NCBI GenBank assembly: GCA_905235745.1 | Contig: CAJOMN010000010.1 | Location: forward strand, 39,498 to 103,497 | Reading direction: 5' to 3' | DNA: 64,000 nt | Source of the DNA: an uncultured Lachnospiraceae bacterium | GTDB lineage: Bacteria; Bacillota; Clostridia; Lachnospirales; Lachnospiraceae | Part shown: one piece after another, positions 58,601 to 64,000 of the stretch | How the letters are laid out: each line of letters begins with the position of its first letter | How positions within the stretch are numbered: the stretch's first letter is position 1 | Position numbers and translations under genes: made by a program | The notes under the pieces: generated by a model | Databases searched by the model: none | Seen by the model: the letters and a program-made list of their open reading frames with translations, nothing else | What the model was told of the DNA's origin: nothing

Positions 58601-58651
58601 TTGGGAAAGCATCTGATTATACCAAACCTTCCCCAAATAAAGAGCAAATTA

Positions 58652-58681
58652 TTGTATATATCCGGTGGGAAATAGTATAAT
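58652..58681 (+). promoter_or_regulatory. Probable SigA promoter of the glycosyltransferase island
   Basis: TTGTAT (58652-58657), 18 nt, TATAAT (58676-58681). The leader is about 100 nt. No sigma-28 motif is seen here, so the island may be expressed independently of flagellin. Confidence 0.5.
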
Positions 58682-58789
58682 ACTGCTGAAAACCACCCTT
58701 TAATCCGAGCTTATCTGTGTTTATGGAAGAAGAGCCGGAAAAGAATTTCCGACGAAGAGGTCAATATTCGAGAACCGGGGGAAGATGAT

Positions 58790-59596
58790 ATGAATATAGT
58801 AATGGCATTTAATACAGGGTTTCTTCTTCCTGCAATAACAGCTATATATTCGCTGTTTACCAATAATGACAATATACACTTGCGGATACTCTATGTTCAT
58901 CTGTCCGACAGCGGTAAGATCATATTGGACAGGCTGACGGGGATAGGCAGGAACAACAGTATTGATTATATACGGGTCGAGGGAGAACTGCTTGAGAAGA
59001 TCAAGGTGCAGACAGGCAGATGGAGGCAGGAAGCTTTCTTTCGGTATTATGTAACGGAGATTCTGCCTGAACTTGACAGGGTTCTGTGGCTTGATGCCGA
59101 TATACTCGTCAGGGGCAGCATAGAAGATCTATATAACATTGATTTTGAGGGAAAATCATTTGCCGGAGTATATGATATTACTAGCAATCCAGTGGAAAGA
59201 TTAGGATTATCCGATTATATTAATTCCGGAGTATTATTGTTCAACAATGATAAAATTAAACAGACAAAGAAATTGAATGAATTCTGGGATATGGTGGCAT
59301 CTCCCGATTATGCAGCAGACCTTCCGGATCAGGACGCGCTTAATATTGTATTTAATGGAGATATTAAGATAATCGACATCATATGGAATACATTTTTATT
59401 TGTTCCCGAAGAGCATGCCGATTATCTTATCGACCGGAGTGTTATCATCCATTATATCTCACAGTATAAACCGTGGAACGTGGAAGATACGGAGTATTTT
59501 ATCAAAGTATTCGAGCACTATCGTGCAGCGGAGGTATTTGTCAGGGAATACTGGGATGTATGCGATAAGGCGGTAAGATATATTGAGCAAAAGTAA
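58790..59596 (+). CDS. Family 8 glycosyltransferase
   Basis: The 268-residue protein has the GT8 layout: MAFNTGFLLPAITAIYSLF, RYYVTEILPELDRVLWLDAD with the DxD metal site, LSDYINSGVLLFN, and IIHYISQYKPW near the end. GT8 enzymes transfer glucose or galactose with retention. It heads a five-gene set between the flagellar operon and flagellin, so flagellin glycan synthesis is a fair inference. GGGGGAAG precedes the ATG. The last gene of the set reads nearly into the flagellin promoter. Confidence 0.85.
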   Translation: MNIVMAFNTGFLLPAITAIYSLFTNNDNIHLRILYVHLSDSGKIILDRLTGIGRNNSIDYIRVEGELLEKIKVQTGRWRQEAFFRYYVTEILPELDRVLWLDADILVRGSIEDLYNIDFEGKSFAGVYDITSNPVERLGLSDYINSGVLLFNNDKIKQTKKLNEFWDMVASPDYAADLPDQDALNIVFNGDIKIIDIIWNTFLFVPEEHADYLIDRSVIIHYISQYKPWNVEDTEYFIKVFEHYRAAEVFVREYWDVCDKAVRYIEQK

Positions 59597-59602
59597 GGAA
59601 AT

Positions 59603-60091
59603 ATGAAGACACTATACCTGATCAATTCTAAGAATAATAATTATCATTGCCGGTTGGCGGAAGAGTTTCGTCCGATCGTACCGGGTGAAGTGATTGATAT
59701 GTCAGACGGAACATCGCTTGGAGATCGGTATTATGAGATCAGAGATATGAATCCGGATGTTATCATTACATTTGATCTTGCGGGTCATGCACTGCGGACG
59801 GGAAGTGATACACTTTCTCTTAATAATATCTATGCAAGAATTGCCCACATACTGTTTCACGGATCGGATTATTACGGAAACGATTTAAGACCCAGACAGA
59901 ATCTGTCGATGTTTACATACATTACAGACGATGAAGATATCAGTGCGTTTCGGGAGCGTTTTCCGGATATTCCGAATGTGGCCGGAATCGCGCCGATATA
60001 CTACAAAGCGAACAATAATGACGAAAGAGCACATAATCACGAGATCATCGGGCGTTGGTGGGAAGAATTCAAGAAGGAAGCCATGTTATGA
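59603..60091 (+). CDS. Short protein of the glycosyltransferase island, unknown family
   Basis: I do not recognise the 162-residue protein. It has a Rossmann-like start (TLYLINSKNNNYHCRLAEEF), then NPDVIITFDLAGHALRTG and ILFHGSDYYG, and resembles the N-terminal half of a GT-B enzyme or a sugar-processing partner. It is preceded by AAGGAAA and overlaps the following GT gene by 4 nt (ATGA), so the two are translationally coupled and may form a complex. Confidence 0.55.
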   Translation: MKTLYLINSKNNNYHCRLAEEFRPIVPGEVIDMSDGTSLGDRYYEIRDMNPDVIITFDLAGHALRTGSDTLSLNNIYARIAHILFHGSDYYGNDLRPRQNLSMFTYITDDEDISAFRERFPDIPNVAGIAPIYYKANNNDERAHNHEIIGRWWEEFKKEAML

Positions 60092-61254
60092 AATTTCTGA
60101 TATTTGAATGGGCAGCGGGAACCTTTACATATATGGACATGGTCGATGCGTTTGATAAGATGTGTATCTCCTATCGAACCGTCTCTTATCAGTTTGCTGA
60201 CAAGAACAATGATGAATTCTTTACAGACAGATTTATGAAGGTATTGAAGGATGATTCATATGATGCGGTATTTTCGGTAAACTACTTCCCGCTCGTATCT
60301 AAATGCTGTCATGAGCTGTCCGTCAAATATATATCATGGAGTTATGATAATCCTCTTGATGTGCCTGATATAGAGCTTACTTTGGGATTGCCTGAAAACT
60401 ATGTATTTCTGTTTGACAGGATCCAGACGGAGGGATACAGAAGAAAAGGCTACAATAATGTATATCATATGCCTCTTGCGGTCAACTGCAACAGACTGGA
60501 TCGGATAAAACCCACAAAGAGGGAGTCGGAACTGTATTCGGCCGATGTTTCTTTCGTGGGAAAACTGTATGAATCAATGTTCGACAGTTACCGCGATCTC
60601 ATGAACGATTACTGCAAAGGCTATGTAGATGCGCTTGTCAACGCACAGTCCAAGGTCTACGGGTATTATTTCGTGGATGAGATGCTGACCGGTTCGCTGG
60701 TCGATGAGATAAACAATCATTTCATTGAACTTGAGCCGACAACCAGCTTCAGTCTTTCCAAAGAAGCGTTGTCTTATGCGATCGCCTCCCGGATAACCAG
60801 GAATGAGAGGCTGATCCTCTTAAATCTCCTTGCTAAGAGAATGAAGGTCAATATTTATTCATGGGAAAAACATGACCTTCTACAGAATGTCAATTATATG
60901 GGTTCTGCCGACTATTATGATCAAATGCCGAAGATCTTTAAAACAAGCAGGATCAATCTGAACATCACGCTCAAGATAAGCCAGTCAGGCATTCCTCTGC
61001 GAGTAATGGATATCCTGGGATCGGGAGGATTCCTGCTGTCCAATTTCCAACCGGAACTGGCTGAGTATTTTACAGACGGAGAAGATGTTGTTTTGTATGA
61101 GAGCATCGAGGATGCATATGAAAAGGCAATGTTCTATATTAATAATGATGATTTAAGAGAGCATATTGCCCGAAGCGGACATGACAAAGTAAGAGAATTG
61201 TTCTCATATGAGAGACAGCTTGGAAAGATATTGGAGATATCGGGAATAGAGTAG
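60088..61254 (+). CDS. CgeB-like GT-B glycosyltransferase
   Basis: The 388-residue protein has an N-terminal DUF3880-like half (FLIFEWAAGTFTYMDMVDAF, YISWSYDNPLDVPD) and a C-terminal glycosyltransferase group 1 domain (INLNITLKISQSGIPLRVMDILGSGGFLLSNF) with GDGEDVVLYES-type donor-site features. This arrangement is typical of CgeB/DUF3880 proteins found in flagellin and spore-coat glycan loci. Start ATG 60088 overlaps the upstream stop. An earlier in-frame start (60055) would lie inside the upstream gene. Confidence 0.82.
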   Translation: MKFLIFEWAAGTFTYMDMVDAFDKMCISYRTVSYQFADKNNDEFFTDRFMKVLKDDSYDAVFSVNYFPLVSKCCHELSVKYISWSYDNPLDVPDIELTLGLPENYVFLFDRIQTEGYRRKGYNNVYHMPLAVNCNRLDRIKPTKRESELYSADVSFVGKLYESMFDSYRDLMNDYCKGYVDALVNAQSKVYGYYFVDEMLTGSLVDEINNHFIELEPTTSFSLSKEALSYAIASRITRNERLILLNLLAKRMKVNIYSWEKHDLLQNVNYMGSADYYDQMPKIFKTSRINLNITLKISQSGIPLRVMDILGSGGFLLSNFQPELAEYFTDGEDVVLYESIEDAYEKAMFYINNDDLREHIARSGHDKVRELFSYERQLGKILEISGIE

Positions 61255-61281
61255 ATACTATAAGAGAGTAATTAGATAATT

Positions 61282-62262
61282 ATGAAAACAGCCGACAATA
61301 ATATATCTGTCATAATTCCGACAATTACAAAAGACTATATCAGAATGAGGCATCTCGTGCCCGAAAGGGTTATTGAATTACTTCCTGTAAGAGAAGTTAT
61401 CTTTATAGGAAATAATGAACTGTGCGATACCGTTAATGAAGATGTAAACGGTATGTTCAAGGGAATGCCTGTAAGTACGATGAATGAGGAGAAACTGGCG
61501 GAAAGGCAGCCGGTGATCGACTACATAAAGGATCGTGTAAGAACCATCGACGAGGAACTGTTGCCGCGTGTAAGGTGCGGATGGTATTACCAGCAGTTTC
61601 TGAAAATGGCATATTGCGATGTGTGCGAGGATGATTATTACATGTCGTGGGATATGGATACCGTACCTTTAAGATCTATTAGCTTGTTTGACGCTGAAGG
61701 CAGGCCGTATTTTGATACCAAGAAGGAGTATAATCCGGGCTACTTCAAGACTATAGATAATCTTCTGCATCTTGAGAAGAATATTGACGGATCGTTTATC
61801 TCGGAGCATATGGTCTTTAACCGGGAATATATGAAGGAAATGACAGATGTGATCAGATCGTCTTCGGAGGAAGGGAATCCATGGAAACAGATCATAGATT
61901 CTGTAGAGGATGATTATATAGCGTTGGGATTTTCGGAGTTTGAGACATATGGAACTTTTGTGACGGCGAATCACCCTGATACATACAGGCAAAGGGAATT
62001 CAGATCGTTTCGCAGAGGAAGCTGGTTTGTGAGTGAGAACGATCTGACTGACGATGATATCAGGTGGCTTGCCGGAGACTTCGACGCAATAACGTTTGAA
62101 AATGCGCAGCAGATCCCCGATATGGTGCAGCTGTTTCGTAACCCGAAATACAGAAACAATATGTCTGCCGGAAAATTCTACGAAACGATATTGGAGAGCG
62201 GATATTTCGGTGACTATTCCGACGGAAGGATCAATGCCGGAGACTGGTATGCGCCGGTATGA
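61282..62262 (+). CDS. DUF6492-like glycosyltransferase
   Basis: The 326-residue protein opens ISVIIPTITKDYIRMRHLVP and carries RCGWYYQQFLKMAY and YYMSWDMDTVPLRSI with a DxD metal site, the DUF6492 pattern. It is likely a GT-A transferase; the donor is unknown. The Shine-Dalgarno is weak. It lies between the CgeB-like gene and another GT-like gene in the flagellin-linked island. Confidence 0.72.
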   Translation: MKTADNNISVIIPTITKDYIRMRHLVPERVIELLPVREVIFIGNNELCDTVNEDVNGMFKGMPVSTMNEEKLAERQPVIDYIKDRVRTIDEELLPRVRCGWYYQQFLKMAYCDVCEDDYYMSWDMDTVPLRSISLFDAEGRPYFDTKKEYNPGYFKTIDNLLHLEKNIDGSFISEHMVFNREYMKEMTDVIRSSSEEGNPWKQIIDSVEDDYIALGFSEFETYGTFVTANHPDTYRQREFRSFRRGSWFVSENDLTDDDIRWLAGDFDAITFENAQQIPDMVQLFRNPKYRNNMSAGKFYETILESGYFGDYSDGRINAGDWYAPV

Positions 62263-62275
62263 GGTACAGTAGGCT

Positions 62276-63481
62276 ATGAAGAACAAAACTGCATGCTGTT
62301 ATCTGACCCATGAGCATCCGGAAGTGATGGAGGAAGTATTGGGGAATATATGCGGATCCTATGGCGAAAAAGGCATAGATATATATGTGTATGATTCCAG
62401 TACGGGGGATGACACCAAACGGATTGTTGACAAATATGCCGCCATGGAATCGTGCAGTCTCACCTATGTTCCCATGCAGTTCATAAAGGGGAAAGAGGGA
62501 GGAGATGAAAAGTACCTGTATGTTCTGAAAGGATACGGACTGGAAGGCGAATATGACTATATATGGCCGACCAAGGACAGATGCTGGTTCGAGGGTGAGA
62601 CGCTTAATGAAATATGTAATGCGATAGATGAGGATCACGATATTGTATTTGCCGTTGATGAGAGGGACAGGTATGAAATAATAACAAAGCCCGCGAAAGG
62701 ATTGTACAATGATCCTGTTGAGTTCTTCGAGGAGTATGGTGCGCTCACAACGAACTGGGAATGCCTCATCAGACGGCGCAGTACGATGACAGACCCGATC
62801 GATTGGGATGAATATGAACGTAAATTCAGTATCGGCAGAAGCAATAACTTTAATCAGACCGTTACAACATTTGCAAGACTAAGTGAAATGGAATCCTGCA
62901 GCATACGCGTCATTTCATGCAATATCGATGACAAAAGATACAGTGACAAGGCAAGACCCTTATGGACGGAATCACTGCTTGAAGTATGGATCGACAAGTG
63001 GATCCCGGCAGTATTCTCTCTCCCGGAAATATATGACGGATACAAACTAAGTGTTATTAAAACACAACTGGGTCATATCTCGCTGTTTGGCTCCAATGAT
63101 TCAATTGTTGCAATGAGGAATATGGGACTTTTTGCCGGTAAGAGGCTGGAGCAGCTGTCATCAATGTGGGATATGATATCAAGGATTCCTTATTCTAATC
63201 TTGATAGAATATTAAAACATGATGAGGACAGCCTCTTTGACGAGAATTTCAATGAATTCACAACCTCATTTGAAGAGAAGAATTACAGCAAAGGTTATTA
63301 TCTGTTCATCCAAAACAGTAATTTCATAGATAAACTGGGATATGACACGTATAGGATCCTGTCGCTTTCGTATTATATTTATCTGTGCGAGATGAGGCGC
63401 GTGGGGCGTTCTCTACTGTTCGAAGGAGTAGACAGCATAGAAGGATTATGCGATAATTTTATAAAATTATCAAAAAAATAG
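62276..63481 (+). CDS. GT-A-like protein at the end of the island
   Basis: The 401-residue protein starts CCYLTHEHPEVMEEVLGNI with IYVYDSSTGDDTKRI, a GT2-like nucleotide-binding start, then YDYIWPTKDRCWFEG where a metal site is expected (TKDR rather than DxD). The second half is helical and matches nothing I know. It is probably a glycosyltransferase of a family common in flagellin glycan loci. It ends just before the flagellin promoter with no terminator visible, so read-through is possible. Confidence 0.65.
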   Translation: MKNKTACCYLTHEHPEVMEEVLGNICGSYGEKGIDIYVYDSSTGDDTKRIVDKYAAMESCSLTYVPMQFIKGKEGGDEKYLYVLKGYGLEGEYDYIWPTKDRCWFEGETLNEICNAIDEDHDIVFAVDERDRYEIITKPAKGLYNDPVEFFEEYGALTTNWECLIRRRSTMTDPIDWDEYERKFSIGRSNNFNQTVTTFARLSEMESCSIRVISCNIDDKRYSDKARPLWTESLLEVWIDKWIPAVFSLPEIYDGYKLSVIKTQLGHISLFGSNDSIVAMRNMGLFAGKRLEQLSSMWDMISRIPYSNLDRILKHDEDSLFDENFNEFTTSFEEKNYSKGYYLFIQNSNFIDKLGYDTYRILSLSYYIYLCEMRRVGRSLLFEGVDSIEGLCDNFIKLSKK

Positions 63482-63491
63482 AAAAAAGGGG

Positions 63492-63518
63492 TTAAGAATC
63501 CGGGATCATCTCCGATAT
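63492..63518 (+). promoter_or_regulatory. SigD promoter of flagellin
   Basis: TTAAGAAT (63492-63499), 11 nt, TCCGATAT (63511-63518), like the flgM promoter. It begins 11 nt after the last glycosyltransferase gene. Confidence 0.75.
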
Positions 63519-63541
63519 ATAGTACAGGTAAAGGAAATCAC

Positions 63542-63558
63542 CGGTGATATGATCACCG
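63542..63558 (+). promoter_or_regulatory. Flagellin leader hairpin with CsrA-like GGA sites
   Basis: CGGTGAT (63542-63548), ATG loop, ATCACCG (63552-63558). AAAGGAAA lies just 5' (about 63529-63537) and AAGGAGGA forms the ribosome site 3' (63565-63573), a two-site layout like the CsrA targets of B. subtilis hag. Confidence 0.55.
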
Positions 63559-63579
63559 ACATTCAAGGAGGAAAAGGTT

Positions 63580-64000
63580 ATGGTAGTACAACACAACATG
63601 CAGGCGATGAACGCCAACAGAACATTAGGCATTACAACAGATTCTCAGAAGAAGGTTACAGAGAAGCTTTCATCCGGTTATAAGGTTAACCGTGCAGCAG
63701 ATGATGCAGCAGGCCTTACAATCAGCGAGAAGATGAGAAGCCAGATCCGTGGACTTACACAGGCTTCCGCAAACGCTCAGGACGGTATCTCCTGTGTACA
63801 GACAGCAGAAGGTGCTCTTACAGAAGTTCACTCAATGCTTCAGAGAATGAACGAGCTGGCAGTTAAGGCAGCCAACGGAACCAATACTTCCGCAGACCGT
63901 ATGGCTATCCAGAAAGAGGTTTCAGCTCTTACATCTGAAATCTCACGTGTAGCACAGTCGACACAGTTCAACACACTGAACCTTCTTAACGGTTCGTTCT
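63580..64000 (+). CDS. hag: Flagellin (3' end outside window)
   Basis: The first 140 residues are visible: [18 protein letters not shown], then [20 protein letters not shown] and the D1 helix [19 protein letters not shown]. This is a standard flagellin N-terminus. The gene runs off the window. AAGGAGG precedes the ATG at good distance. Codon choice is strongly biased (for example aca, aga, cgt, ctt), as expected for the most abundant protein. Control is by the SigD promoter, and probably CsrA through the leader. Confidence 0.96.
   Translation, partial: MVVQHNMQAMNANRTLGITTDSQKKVTEKLSSGYKVNRAADDAAGLTISEKMRSQIRGLTQASANAQDGISCVQTAEGALTEVHSMLQRMNELAVKAANGTNTSADRMAIQKEVSALTSEISRVAQSTQFNTLNLLNGSF

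Overview
The window is one continuous chromosomal stretch from a motile, anaerobic, low-to-mid GC Gram-positive bacterium, most likely a Lachnospiraceae member (Butyrivibrio/Roseburia-like; my inference). Evidence: pyruvate formate-lyase with a clostridial 2[4Fe-4S] ferredoxin, an F-type ATP synthase with an atpZ/atpI-like head and a Na+-type c-subunit signature, FliW/CsrA control of flagella, VanW, MecA, GdpP and PcsB-like wall hydrolases, and SigA/SigD-type promoters. Almost all genes are on the + strand. I saw no rRNA, tRNA, CRISPR, phage or insertion sequence.

Layout. 1-7.1 kb: end of an NlpC/P60 wall hydrolase, a glycosyltransferase, a convergent 41-aa membrane peptide gene, plsY with a perfect-consensus promoter so close that its mRNA is probably leaderless, a membrane-anchored trigger-factor-like isomerase, and a cassette of AAC(3)-like/DUF4910 fusion, acyl carrier protein, MaoC hydratase and sirtuin. 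7.1-8.4 kb: rpsF-ssb-rpsR. 8.4-13.5 kb: acyl-CoA synthetase, membrane GH18 protein, a 554-bp gene-free stretch with RNA-like folds, mecA, and a minus-strand DUF1858 gene. 13.6-17.8 kb: pyruvate formate-lyase encoded in pieces (679-aa catalytic chain, 64-aa truncated paralogue, 80-aa glycyl-radical chain), then a frameshifted activase gene and maf. 17.9-28.3 kb: chemoreceptor, ferredoxin, gdpP-rplI-dnaB, a DUF402 gene, threonylcarbamoyl-AMP synthase, rpiB, upp, dCMP deaminase and a SleB-type hydrolase. 28.3-35.6 kb: complete ATP synthase operon. 35.6-48.4 kb: large membrane protein, M29 aminopeptidase, minus-strand glycosyltransferase, VanW protein, QueT-like transporter, ileS, glgP and a cysteine-peptidase-like orphan.

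48.4-64 kb is a flagellar locus: SigD promoter, flgM-flgN-two flgK paralogues, a REP-like hairpin, flgL-fliW-csrA, a SigD promoter before flaG-fliD, then fliS and a chaperone-like gene, a five-gene glycosyltransferase island, and a SigD-driven flagellin gene cut off by the window end.

Most notable: the physically split PFL with its truncated middle paralogue and matching TGTATACAAT sites inside two divergent promoters; a family of GTGAACG/CGTTCAC hairpins a short distance upstream of five unrelated genes; the convergent 41-aa membrane peptide; the acyltransferase/ACP/MaoC cassette; the three-way-junction RNA candidate upstream of mecA; and the glycosyltransferase island next to flagellin.
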